Origin: Euglena gracilis
Taxonomy: Eukaryota; Euglenida; Euglenophyceae; Euglenales
DNA length: 64,000 bases
Direction: 5' to 3'
Assembly: GCA_039621445.1 (NCBI GenBank)
Contig: CP154954.1
Span: 22,270,954 to 22,334,953 of the forward strand
The notes beneath the pieces were generated by a model. It did no database searches, was not told where the DNA came from, and saw nothing but the letters and a program-made list of their open reading frames with translations. The translations under genes were made by a program, and so were the position numbers. This document shows, piece after piece, positions 52,668 to 62,644 of this stretch (positions are counted from its first letter, which is position 1; the number at the start of each line of letters is the position of its first letter).

Positions 52668-53545
52668 CAGTGCGGTGCATAAGTTTTTACGATACTCTGG
52701 GGCAAAAGTCCTTACGACCCCCGTAAACAGGGGGCTTCTGAGCTGGATAATTCCAGGGGTAAGGGTGCGTGCTGTGTGCTCGTTTGGATTTGTGTGCATT
52801 TTTTTTCATGTCCGCATACCTCCGCGTCCTTTCTCAGATTTACAGAATGCCTTCTCCGCAAAAAAAAAATGCGGCTGAAAGGCGCCGTGAGAAGATTATA
52901 GAGCTACACTTGCTTGGGTGCAACAACTGTGAAATATCCAGGAGGTTTGGCGTAACGGAGGGCTGTGTCCAGTACACAATCAAAAAGTGGAAAGCGGACA
53001 ATAAGCCTGTGGATGCGAAAAATAGTCCAATTGTGAAAGACAAGCCAAGGAGTGGCAGACCTTCAGAAATGACTGCCAGGTTTTGCCATTCCCTTCCTAC
53101 CCTTTTTTGTACCAAAATCTTTTTTCAGGTATCGGCGGAAGATACTCAATGTGGCTCAGAAGCACCCATTTTGGTCTTCCCGTAGAATCGCGGACAGCGT
53201 GCACAAACATTTTGTGAGGGGGTTGTTCAAACCTGTCCAGGCCAAAGAGTCCTGGTGTTCAAGGTTTTGGAGACCGGTAAATTTCATTTCTTCATCCCAG
53301 GTCCCCCACAAGTTTTCTCGGTGGACCGTTCACAGGCTGTTGAAGAATCATGGGTTTTACAGTTGCTGGGCTGCTCACAAGCCTTTGCTGTCTGCCTCCC
53401 ACATCAACAAGAGGATGGCTTTCGCCGAAAAGTTTTCTGATTTCAACTGGGAAAGAGTTATTTTTTGCGACGAAAAAATCTTTCGAATTCGACCTGGAGG
53501 GCGGGTGCGAGTTTGGAGGCGTCGTGGGGACCAGGGGTTTTCTTA
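52668..53545 (+). mobile_element. Tc1/mariner 5' half with transposase N-terminal part
   Basis: Begins CAGTGCGGTGCATAAGTTTT just after a TA (52,666-67). Transposase ATG at 52,847. Residues MPSPQKKNAAERRREKIIEL start a helix-turn-helix (C-E-I-S-R-R-F-G-V-T-E-G-C-V-Q-Y), followed by the R-S-G-R-P-S linker. An intron of about 48 bp (53,080-53,128) then leads to YRRKILNVAQKHPFWSSRRI, a second HTH (F-S-R-W-T-V-H-R-L-L-K) and V-I-F-C-D-E-K-I-F-R, where the Asp is the first D of the DDE/D triad. It breaks off at RVWRRRGDQ and poly-G. The C-terminal half is not downstream but lies inverted at 55.3-56.3 kb. Inactive as it stands. Confidence 0.85.
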
Positions 53546-55312
53546 AGGACCGGGGGGGGGGGGGTCCAGCCTCCGGCTGGCAAAAAGGCTGCTGGCTGGA
53601 AATGAGCTGCTGGCTGGACCCCAGGGGGGGGTCCGGGGCTGGAGGGGGCTGGGCTGGGCTGGGTCGATGAAAAACAAAACACATTTTTGCATTTTCGACA
53701 TTTTGATGGATGGAGCTAGGTCAAGGCGGACCATAATCAGCCAGTGCAATTTTGACTGGACTTGGGGGGGGGAGGAAGTTTTGTTCAGTAACTGGCAAAC
53801 AAAACCGTCTTTGCATTTTTTGGATTTTTGGGAACAAAAATTAAAGCAAGAAAAACCCGTAAGAAGTCTCATTTCCACATCCGCATGAATCGCAGAAGAT
53901 ATATTATTTCCCAATTGGGGGAGAACTTTGATTGGGGGAGGACTTTGGACCCTCCTCGGGGGGGTCCAGCTGGTGACTTTTAGGCTGCAGCTATTGGAAA
54001 TCCCAGCCAGCGGACCTCCCCCCCGGTTTCTCGAAGCTGAGGCCTTATCACAACACTTTAATCGTTGATCACCATCCTTAATCATTTGGTGTTGCAGTGT
54101 GATGAAATGTCGAATTAAATGAAATCAAATGAAAGGGATTAATGGCCAAAAAATAACTCTTATATTGTGCTTCCCAATTTATTCTGGCCTGAATTTTGAA
54201 GGGATGCATTCTATGGGGATTTTGGTGTTTTTGTCCCGCAATCAGGCATTTCTCACAGAAAAGATGATTATTTCTCAGTGCGATATAATTTTATTTCAAG
54301 TTCATTGATGCCCGGTAGTGATTTTTTTCTGGTACTAATTTTTTGACCAGTTTTTTTGCATATTTCGTGATTTTGACTTCCATCCTGATCCTTAATCATC
54401 CATTACTCATCAGGTCTCAGCTTTGGACATCTCCTCTTTCCAGTCTTCCTTCCGTTGGCTTATCTTACCATTTGTTTCATGACGATATCTGGGTGTTGTG
54501 CTTGTTTTCCTGTTGTTTTTATGTTCACTTGGCTCGAGTTGACGCGGTGGTCTCCACCCTGCTCCAATGTCTGAGGGGGCACCACCCCCGTTGGGTGGCC
54601 CCCGCCCAATCCACGTTATCACCTTTTTTGGAGGGGGCGGGGATCAGGTGTCGTTTGAGAAAGATCGCAACCCGGGGCAGGGGACAATTCTGACACACCC
54701 AGGGGGTGTTAGTGCTTTAGCACCCCCCCCCCCCCGACACCGAATGGGCCAGGGGCCCAAAAATGGCCAGTTCCAAGAGAGGTTCGTCTGGGTGGGACCC
54801 AGACGGAGGGCCGTGGCTGGGACCCAAAGCTGTGTGCTCCGGGCAGCAGGGGGGGACCACCCCTTGGTGGACCACACCTTAAAATTCAGCCGGTTCCCCA
54901 GAAACTTCATTACTGGGAGCAGGGTTTGAAATAGGGCCAGGTGGGGTTGGGGGGGGGGTCCGCCCTTTCAGTAAAGGAGGAGGGGCACCCCATCGCAAAA
55001 GCCCCCCCCCCGGTTTGTTAAAAAGATGCCTTCCTGGGATCCCGTCAGAAACGAAAGTTTTCATTCTCGCTCCGTGCCAGTAGATATTTAGGGTTTCTGG
55101 ATTTTGGGTCTTTGGAGGGATCCCCCCCCCCAGGCTGAAGGGAGAGACTGCTAAGAGTGACCACCAGATTTTCAAAAACGACGGACTGTTTTTTCCCGAA
55201 AATGGAATGAAACTTCCCCTTGGGGGTTGGTAAGCAATGGTGTGATCTACGTGCATCCTGTGTAAATGTATGTATGCAGTATGCATGCGTGGACGTTGAA
55301 ATATGCACACAT
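53546..55312. other. stretch between the two Tc1 halves
   Basis: Holds GGCTGCTGGCTGG-type CTGG repeats (53,575-53,660), AT-rich unique sequence and G runs at 54,945. No gene supported. Confidence 0.35.
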
Positions 55313-55313
55313 A

Positions 55314-56282
55314 CAGTGCGGTACATACGTTTTTACGATACACTGGTGCAAAAGTCTTTACGACCCCCAAAATTTTTTTTCAACCAAAATGCTTTTCTTA
55401 CAATATTACAATGAAGCGGAATCCATCCACATGATGCATCGACCAGGTGTGCAGCAAGGCAAAGGCAGAGGATCTCTCCAGTGTCTTCTCAGTATTTCGT
55501 GTGACTGCCAGCAGCTGCTCTTACAGCCGCGACACGGTCAGGAAGGGAACGATACAACGACAGAATGGCGGCAGGTGTGATAGCCTCAAAAGCAGCCTTT
55601 AAGGCAACCCATAGGTCAGATTTGCTATTAAACACACGCCCCTGCAGCTGCTTAGTCACCAATGGCCATACATGTTCATCCGGATTTAGGTCCGGAAACA
55701 TGGGTGGCCATATACCTTGATTGAAAAGCTTCACCTTTTTGTCCTTCAGAAATTTTATGGTTTCCTTTGCCTTATGAATACTCGCTCCGTCTTGTTGGTA
55801 TGATTTGGATGTAAACCACAATAGACACAATATTTGTTGAAATCAACAAAAATTGGTAGGGTAGGCAGTCAGATAGCACACTACTTGCTGGTACACCATG
55901 AAAACGGTTGTTAAAAGTGGCCAACGAGTCAGCGAACGTGCCCGTGAAACATCGCGCGATTCTGATTAAGATACAGCAGTTCCTAATAAGCTTCGTTCTG
56001 CCAACAGAATCGTCATGGGCCGAACGATTCGATTAATCGGCGATGACAAACGATTAATTAATCGATTAATCGAAACAGCCCTAACATACCTTCGTGTGAT
56101 GAATGTGAGCGCAGATTCCAAGAGTCGAATACATGCCTCAGAATTCATTCTGTCGTCACATTTCTTGATGAGATGCTCCCTGTTCTATCGATTCCACACC
56201 AAACCATGACTCCCAGTGTGCTGTATGTATTTTGCCTTGTACCTGAACTAACGGCAGAAATACGGCAAAGAGGGCAAGGATG
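55314..56282 (-). mobile_element. Tc1/mariner 3' half, inverted, interrupted
   Basis: Begins CAGTGCGGTACATACGTTTT after TA (55,312-13), the same end as at 52,668 and in the same orientation, but here followed by minus-strand coding. 55,489-55,830 encodes Y-Q-Q-D-G-A-S-I-H (second catalytic Asp) and G-I-W-P-P-M-F-P-D-L-N-P-D-E-H-V-W (third acidic position). 56,093-56,282 encodes S-T-L-G-V-M-V-W-C-G-I then L-L-E-S-A-L. The two coding pieces are separated by about 235 bp of non-transposase DNA at 55,857-56,090 and there is an internal stop. Together with 52.7-53.5 kb all transposase blocks are represented once, suggesting one element rearranged. Confidence 0.8.
55857..56090. mobile_element. hAT-type non-autonomous insertion inside the Tc1 half
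   Basis: The right end reads CGATTAATCGAAACAGCCCTA, the reverse complement of a TAGGGCTGTTTCGATTAATC hAT-type end; the left end starts TAGGGTAGGCAGTC. It splits the Tc1 transposase frame between LLESALTF and the YQQDGAS block. The same CGATTAATCGATTAATCG-rich end starts the hAT element at 60.58 kb. No 8-bp target duplication is visible. Confidence 0.5.
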
Positions 56283-57470
56283 TGAAAGATTTTTTACCTG
56301 TCCCCACCAGGGGTTTTCGTAAGCCGGAGGGTACCCCATCCCCCGGGGGGGTCCAGCCAGCCAGCAGCTCAAATCCAGCCAGCAGCCCAAATTCGGGCTG
56401 GGAGCCCCCCCCCCCGGGGGTCAAGTGAAATAAAGTTGGGTCCAGCCGGCCACAGGCCGGCCCAGCCGGCCGAAGGCCGGCCAGCCAATTGGGCTACCCA
56501 GCTCACCTATCCCTGCATTTTTTCCCCTCATCACAGCTTCCTCCATCACAGCACCCCACGGCTGTAGCCCAGAGCAGGGTTGATAGGGGGTGGTGCGGGT
56601 CACGGGGGGTCACGGGGGGGGTCACGGGGGAAGTATGCCACTTTGGAGGTGGTTGGGAGGCAGCATCCATGTTGTTGCATCCCATCACGAGAAGGGCTGC
56701 ACGCATCACAAAATCGGTGATTTTTGGGTCCAAAAAGCAATCATTTTTGGCCATTTTTGGGGCATTTTTTTTGAACAAAAAATGCCTTTTGGTTTGAAAA
56801 TGGTCATTTTTGGGTGATTTTTATGTCCAAAATTGGTCATTTTTTCATTTTTTTGAAAAGGAATTTTGTTAGGATTTCCTTGACCGTTACATTTTTTGGG
56901 ATGCATTTTGGGCCATTTTTGAAAAAATGGCCCAAAATGGCTATTTTTGAAGCGGGAAAAAATAGCCAAAAAATTCTGTTTTGGTTGCAGAAATGCACCA
57001 ATTTTTGGCACTTTTTTGGGGGGGACAAGATTTTTGGCCATTTTTGGGTGTGGAGGTGCGTTGGACGTTGGGTGCCAAAAAGGGGTTTGGTTGTCCAAAT
57101 GGAAGGTGGGGTGAAGACAATTCTTTTCTGTTTTTGGGGGGGTTTTCTTCCACAAAAATTTCATGTTTCCCCTCCCCCCTTTTTGCCATGAAATTCTTTC
57201 CTACTTGCGCAATCTCCCCTTTTGCCAATGTTTTGGGTCAAATTCATATCCCCACCCACCCACCACGGCATTTTCACCATTTTCTGGGTGGAGAGCAACG
57301 AATTTTTACGGCCGCACTGACTGACTCCGCCGGAAGCCGGAGGGGGGCAGAGAAAAAAACAACCACGCAGCACGGAAAAGCCCCCCAAAACAACACAAAT
57401 TTTGCAAAAAAAAACGCAAACAAAACGCTTTTGTGCCCCCCTTTCCAAGAGAACCGCACCCAAACAACCC
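56283..57470. other. low-complexity stretch
   Basis: CCAGCCAGC repeats at 56,345-56,490, then TTTTTGGGCCATTTTT-type low complexity to 57,100. Paired long frames here are compositional. No gene supported. Confidence 0.4.
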
Positions 57471-57479
57471 CTTCCTGAG

Positions 57480-57732
57480 AGAAGTGGCCCAAAACTGCCC
57501 ACGACCTTTGGCCAAAAACTGGCCACCACATCTGGCCCAAAACTGGCCACCAAAATCTGGCCATGACCTGTGGCCCAAAACTGGCCACCACATCTGGCCC
57601 AAAACTGGGCATCACATCTGGCCCAAAACTGGCCAGCACATCTGGCCCAAAACTGGCCATGACCTGTGGCCCAAAAATGATGAACACATCTGGCACAAAA
57701 CTGGCCAGCACACCTGGCCCAAAGATGGCCAC
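57480..57732. repeat. 24-bp minisatellite
   Basis: About ten tandem units of TGGCCCAAAACTGGCCAxCA with ACATC or TGACCTG spacers. Confidence 0.95.
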
Positions 57733-58100
57733 AAGAAGTGAATCAAACCATTGAAAAGTAAACCAGAATACAATGATATTACAAAAAAAATGGACAGACA
57801 AAAACCTTCGACTTTTTAGGCACAGCAACAGGAATCAGAAAACACACAAGATAGACATTCCCAACATAATGTAGCAGTTTGTCCAGCTCCAGCAAACTCC
57901 TTCCAATAAGTTCATTTCACCTCAAGCCACCTGTGCAGCACTTAGTGTACTCAGCACCATATCATCATCTCCAACAGCGCCTTTGCCCAGGTCAAATGAC
58001 TCTGTACTGCAGGTCTGACATTTTCTGTCCTGCAATGAAAATGTGAAGTTGCGGAAAACACCCTGAATCAGGACTTGCCCGGATCGCGGGGCTTTTTTTT
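57733..58100. other. stretch with no supported gene
   Basis: AT-rich unique sequence; nothing recognised. Confidence 0.35.
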
Positions 58101-58104
58101 CAGC

Positions 58105-58285
58105 TAGTTTCCCATCGCGGCCAGCCAGACCTCCTCCTCCTCTTTCAGATCCTCAACACTGAATCCAGCCAGACCTCCTCCTCCTCTAAATCCACCCAGC
58201 CAGCCGTGGCTGGCCATGGCTGGCCAGACCTCCTCCTTTTTTTTGCCAGCCAGCCAGCCGCGGCTAGCCGCGGCTAGCCAGATCC
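58105..58285. repeat. CCAGCCAGACCTCCTCCTCC repeat cluster
   Basis: CCAGCCAGACCTCCTCCTCC occurs three times (near 58,108, 58,165 and 58,222, variably ended) with TGGCTGGCC and CCGCGGCTAG units between, next to the 3' end of the inverted retrotransposon half. Confidence 0.75.
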
Positions 58286-59730
58286 CCCAGCTCCCACCTG
58301 CAACACCACGTGGTCGTTGTCCCCTTGGAGGTGGCTTGACTGGCCGTAGCGTTGCAGGCCCATGCCCACCATCTCGGCGGCGTTGCGCACTCCCACCCTG
58401 CACTGCCGCGGTTGTAGGGCTGCCAACTCCATCGTCACCGCTTCAGAATGGACAAGGCACTTGCCCACCACTCGCCGGAGTGTGTCCCCGACGGCAATGG
58501 GCCGCACCCCCCCATCCTTCTTGCGGAGCGGGATGAGCGTGGAGGCGCATAGCACTTCTCGCACGCTCTCCGGGAATGACGTGGTCAGGGCCGTCGCAGC
58601 AAGCTTGCCGAGGGCTTGGACCAGGGGCCCCCCCGGCCCCAGCTTTCGGCAACACTCACTGAGGTGGATTGGACGCAGCCCAGATGGTCCGCCTGCGGAC
58701 CCCGGGGGGAAGGAGACCACGGCTGCCCAGGCCCGCTTGGACCACTGCTCGTTGCTCTCCTCTTCGTCCATGCCCTCGTGCACCAGGCGGCAGGCAATCG
58801 AGGTGGGCAAATCCCCTGCCGGGACCAAGTGTGGCTGTGGTGGGGGATGGAGGTCCCTCAGTACGGCTTCCACACCTGGTTCCTGCGAGTTGACCAGCCC
58901 CTCTGACACCAACAGCTTAGCGGCCTTGGACAGTGCGCCTTCCTCCACCAACCCCACCTGGGATGGTGACATTTCCCCTTCCTCCTCCCGCTTGGCCTGT
59001 GCCCTTGTGCGCGCCGGTTGGTCCAATGGGGTCTGCCGTGCTTGGGCGTTCGCCTCGGCCCACAAGGTTCCCAGTTGGCCTTGCTGAAAGAGACGCAGCC
59101 GTCGGTCCATGTCATGTGCTGCCTTCCGCTGCTGTTTGCTTCCACCCCGGCCTGATGAACGCAATACCAGCTTTGGGAAACACATGAGACGGCAGGTTGG
59201 CACTGGGACTGCCACATCCCTCACCAGATGTGCCAGCTCTTGGGAGATGGCGGTGCGACACATTGCCGGGATGTGTCTCACCGTGGGCACATGCACGACG
59301 AGCACCCCATCAAACGTCGGCGTCATTTGTGGGCATCGGCTTGTGGTTGGTGTTCCTGGCTGTGGCAGGGCTGCATCCCTCGGGGGGATGAGAGACACAG
59401 GGCCCCGTGTTTCCTCTGCGGTGTCGAGGCCTTGCGGTGCCACCTGGCAGTTCCTGCATCTTTTGCTTTGGGGCACAAGTGAGCGGCAGGGGCCTGCGCA
59501 GTTTGGAGGACTGCTGGCGGCACCAATTGGCCGTGCGACACGTGGCGCGCGGCCAGGTGCGACACCAACGCTTTGCGGGACTTGGTGGTGAGGGCTTCTG
59601 GGCACGATGGAAAGGGACACATGAGGGTTGGTGGTCCCTCTGCTTCTGCTTCTTCCTCTTCGTCCTCAGCCGCCACGTCATCCCCTTGCTTTTCTTCGAC
59701 GTGGCGGCCGAGTGCCACGGGAACCCGTGG
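58286..59730 (-). mobile_element. non-LTR retrotransposon 5' half (zinc finger and RT), inverted
   Basis: Minus strand. Near 59,620 a C2H2 finger reads C-P-F-P-S-C-P-E-A-L ... H-L-A-A-R-H. A frameshift near 59,480 leads into one long frame with the RT start: F-P-P-G-S-A-G-G-P-S-G-L-R-P, then T-L-I-P-L-R-K-K-D-G-G-V-R-P-I-A-V and T-L-R-R-V-V-G-K-C-L (RT motifs 0-2 of LINE-type RTs), then GDNDHVVLQV where the frame ends at 58.28 kb, just before the expected catalytic block. The C-terminal part is found in the opposite orientation at 59.93-60.57 kb. Confidence 0.8.
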
Positions 59731-59929
59731 CGTGTCCCTGCTTTCTGCCCCCTTCCCTCCCCTTGGGGATGTTCTTCTTGGTGGTGCCTTTGGCTTGGGT
59801 GTGGTTGTGGCTGTGCTGCTGCTCGCTCTGCTTCGCTTTTTTCACCAGCCGTCCGTCCGTCCGTCCTTCCGCCCCCCTTGCAAGTCTTCGACACCGACTT
59901 GGGCAAGAGGTCCAGCCACTGAAGGACTG

Positions 59930-60570
59930 GTTTGAGACGCCCTCCTCTATCCAGAGAGCGAGCCTGCAAGAAACTCGACAACAATTTTGGCAAGATCGCA
60001 TGAACGCCCAGAGATACAAGGAATGGAAGCAAACTGGCAGCCACCGAGACTTGTGTCGCAAAAGCTTACAGACCGCCAACTCAGGGGCTTGGAAAAATTG
60101 ACGCCCTTCTCAAGCTCTTGGAACCCAGATGGAACATGTTGATCATCGCCTGGCACTCCAGTGGTGGCTTGGGCTCCCACTGCTCAACCCCAATGAGGTG
60201 GGAGAATTTGTGCCCAATGTATAGTATGGATGCATGGGGAGACCATGTAGTTACCTGCAAGGCCACTCAACGCCAACTCTACTCCAAGACTGGTTACTTG
60301 CCACAGCACGAGAGGATGGTATTACCTCCTTTAAAGAAGCACAACTGCTGGATGGCTCCCGACCTGGTGACGTACCTGGCGGGGTGGACCACCCTTGGCT
60401 ATTGATCTCACTATTGTGCACCCATTGCGACCTTCTGAACCAGCCCCTCACCAGACTCTGTCAAGAAAATGTTGCTACGTGAAGAACAAGCCAAACTCAA
60501 TAAATATGCAGTGGCATGTGAGAAAGTCCGATGGGACTTCAAAGCATTGGTCCTTCACCTGTGGGGAGGC
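59930..60570 (+). mobile_element. non-LTR retrotransposon 3' half with zinc-knuckle and endonuclease-like end
   Basis: Plus strand, broken by frameshifts. Pieces read RLALQWWLGLPLLNP-like, then C-P-M-Y-S-M-D-A-W-G-D-H-V-V-T-C (a Cys/His knuckle found near the C-terminus of such elements), then S-R-P-G-D-V and, in another frame, L-A-I-D-L-T-I-V-H-P-L, and finally K-V-R-W-D-F-K-A-L-V-L-H-L-W-G-G. R-P-G-D followed about 14 residues later by D fits the R/K-P-D-x(12-14)-D/E core of restriction-like endonucleases in R2/NeSL-type elements. Degenerate, not functional. Confidence 0.65.
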
Positions 60571-60765
60571 ATGACCAGTAGGGTAGATTCGATTAATCGA
60601 TTAATCGACTAATCGTCCGTGGCCGCCGATTAATCGAATCGTTCGGTGGGGGGAGATTAATCGGTCCACAAAAACAGGTCAACGGAAACAAGACAACATC
60701 TCACCATGTCATACCCCAATGTTCAAGACAAAGGTTATTATGGAAAATGTTCCTATTAAGTAACA

Positions 60766-60837
60766 ATACATGTAGTTCAGTGGTACAACGCATACTTCAC
60801 AGCTGTGAGGTCGTGGGTTCGATCCCCACCATGTATG
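60766..60837 (+). tRNA. tRNA-like sequence with irregular anticodon arm
   Basis: A perfect 7-bp acceptor (ATACATG with CATGTAT), a 3-bp D stem and a perfect T arm (GTGGG-TTCGATC-CCCAC) are present. The anticodon arm CTTCACAGCTGTGAGG is self-palindromic and gives no 7-nt loop, so the anticodon is undefined. Likely a tRNA pseudogene or a tRNA-derived repeat. Confidence 0.45.
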
Positions 60838-60903
60838 AAGTTTTGTAACCCATTTTATCCAACTTTTGTTGGTGGTTTTGTCAACAAAAGTTGAACTTTA
60901 AAA

Positions 60904-60972
60904 GACGAGGCAGGAATCGAACCCACGACCACACGGTCATAGAACACACGCTCTACCACTTGGCCACTCGTC
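60904..60972 (-). tRNA. tRNA-like sequence, degenerate
   Basis: On the minus strand GACGAG pairs with CTCGTC (6 of 7 acceptor pairs), the D arm reads CCAAGTGGTAGAGCG and the T arm GTGGG-TTCGATT-CCTGC closes. The anticodon stem does not pair well. A tRNA pseudogene is likeliest. Confidence 0.4.
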
Positions 60973-61919
60973 TTGCTGTACAATTACAACCCATAAACAA
61001 GGTAAAGAGGTTCTTTTCCTGGTTTTCCAGTGGTTATCCTGGTTTTCGCCCCATCACGATGAATGTTTGGTATGAAGTGTACTATTTTGGTTTTTGGGGT
61101 TGTTTCAGTGATTCCGAAGGCAGCCAGAGTTATTAGTCACAATGTCGTCGTGGGTTTGGGAACACTTCAAGAAGGGCGGCGATAAGAAGTCTGTCAGTTG
61201 CAAACACTGCCCAGACGGAAACACTTTTGCATACCATGGTGGGACAACATCCATGATTTTCCACCTGCGTTCGAAGCACAACATCACACAGTCACCCACA
61301 CCAAAAGGTTTAATTTCAAAAATTTAAGATAAAAACCCTCAATAATCTATTCAGGACAGTCAACACTTACCTCCCACCTTTTGAGGAAAGTTCTTGTTGA
61401 AAGGGCTCGTGAAGAATTGACCTCAGAGGAGTTCATTTGCGCTATATGGGCTCGAAAAGCTTTAGCATACGATCTCATCGAGGACGCAGCCATACAATTC
61501 CTTTCCACGTTTTATAATCAAATAATTTTTGCGGAAATATCAACGTATCAACGAATCTGTGTACAAAAAGATCGGACGAGGAATTGTCACCTTGGGAGTA
61601 GATGGATGGACGAACACGCGGCACAGGTCAAATACTTTAGTAAATTTGACAAAAATCATTTTTATCACACTTGTTGGCAACCCACATTTTCGAAGCAAAA
61701 AAAATGCACCATGGACCATGAAGGATTTTTGGGAGGGGGCTCAGAAATGCATCTGGGGACCTCCCCATCGCTTGCAATTTAATTCCAAGTGGTCTGAGCT
61801 CCAAGTGGTCTGGGCGACACCCTGCAAAAGAGCTTTTCTGCACAAAGTTTGCTTCATTCTGACCTCCGTTCCTGCCTCTCCGAGGAGAGTATTCGTGCCC
61901 TCATGTCAGTTCGCATGAA

Positions 61920-62215
61920 CATTTTGCGACTGTACGATATTCCATGTATGCCTCGGCGGAAAAAAGCTAAAAAGCAATGAGCACAATAGAAACAGAAGGA
62001 ATTTGGCTGTCCAATCCAAGTGCTTTGCCTCCTGTGTCTGGGTCCAGTCCACACATTTTCTCACTGACTAGCCATTACATTCTTCGAAAAGTCAGTCGTT
62101 TTTTTTTTTTGCGGAGAACTGTCAATCACCACCCCCCCCGGGGGGTCGGCACATCACATTTGCCCTCAAAACTCCCAGCACTGAAAAACCGACTTTGCTC
62201 GGCCTTTGAAAAACG
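61920..62215. other. stretch with a CAGTCAGTC-type repeat
   Basis: 62,092-62,150 holds AGTCAGTCG, poly-T, TCAATCACC and CCCCGGGGGGTCGGCAC, a member of the family at 16.7, 39.5 and 45.7 kb. No gene. Confidence 0.5.
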
Positions 62216-62217
62216 GC

Positions 62218-62520
62218 CTTTGCCTATACTCCACCACTGAGCTATTCGCTTTTTGGTGGATTTCACATTTCCGACACATTTTCTTTTAAACACTAAAACA
62301 AACTCTTCTGAAAAAGGAAAAATGTCCAAAAAGGGGGCGACCGGGGATTGAACCCGGGACCGTAGAGTTGTTACCCTTATGCTCTACCACTAAGGTATTC
62401 GCCTTCTGACCACACATTCCTTTTTGACACAATACCAGACTCTTCTGAAAAAAAGGAAAAAGTCCAAAAGGGGGCGAACCGGGATTGAACCCGGGACCAT
62501 ACGGTTGTAACCGTGAATAG
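62218..62520 (-). repeat. array of tRNA-like units
   Basis: Three related units on the minus strand, separated by a shared spacer with ACTCTTCTGAAAAA and GTCCAAAA. Unit 1 is only a 5' half (GAATAGCTCAGTGGTGGAG, 62,218-62,250), unit 2 is complete (62,336-62,403), unit 3 only a 3' half (62,473-62,520). Period about 135 bp. Looks like a decayed tandem tRNA array or tRNA-derived SINE family. Confidence 0.7.
62336..62403 (-). tRNA. tRNA-like unit, possible Val(AAC)
   Basis: On the minus strand GGCGA pairs with TCGCC (5 bp), the D arm carries TTAGTGGTAGAG, and the T arm CCGGG-TTCAATC-CCCGG is perfect. An anticodon arm TAAGG-GTAACAA-CTCTA (one mismatch, one G-T) would place AAC at 34-36, hence valine. 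The acceptor is incomplete, so a pseudogene is possible. Confidence 0.45.
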
Positions 62521-62557
62521 AGGCCCGGCGCCTGCCCTGTTTTTCGTGGGTGTGAAC

Positions 62558-62640
62558 ACGGAAAACAGGGCATATTTTCAATTCACGAAAATATGCCCTG
62601 TTTTTTGTGAACAGGTATTCACGAAAAACAGAGCATATTT
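62558..62640. other. hairpin-forming inverted repeat
   Basis: GGAAAACAGGGCATATTTTC is followed after 7 bp by its near-exact complement GAAAATATGCCCTGTTTTTT; a third, direct copy ACGAAAAACAGAGCATATTTTC follows near 62,617. Strong cruciform potential; origin unknown. Confidence 0.85.
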
Positions 62641-62644
62641 TCGT

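Larger units (their letters stand above)
60578..61760 (+). mobile_element. hAT transposon remnant with BED finger
   Basis: The left end TAGGGTAGATTCGATTAATC with several CGATTAATCG units starts at 60,580. A BED-type zinc finger is encoded at 61,142-61,290: S-S-W-V-W-E-H-F-K-K then S-C-K-H-C-P-D ... H-L-R-S-K-H. After a stop and a gap a frame resumes at 61,381 (A-I-W-A-R-K-A-L-A-Y-D-L-I), shifts near 61,540, and gives G-I-V-T-L-G-V-D-G-W-T-N-T-R-H, the hAT catalytic-region signature containing an acidic triad residue. The C-terminal dimerisation domain is missing. A right end was not found. Two tRNA-like sequences lie inside. Inactive. Confidence 0.8.

Noticed and set aside
56706-57228. Paired Lys/Phe/Trp-rich frames near 57 kb
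   Set aside because: Compositional artefacts of TTTTTGGGCCATTTTTGG low complexity on both strands.
57480-57732. CRISPR array
   Set aside because: Units are contiguous minisatellite repeats without unique spacers of constant length.
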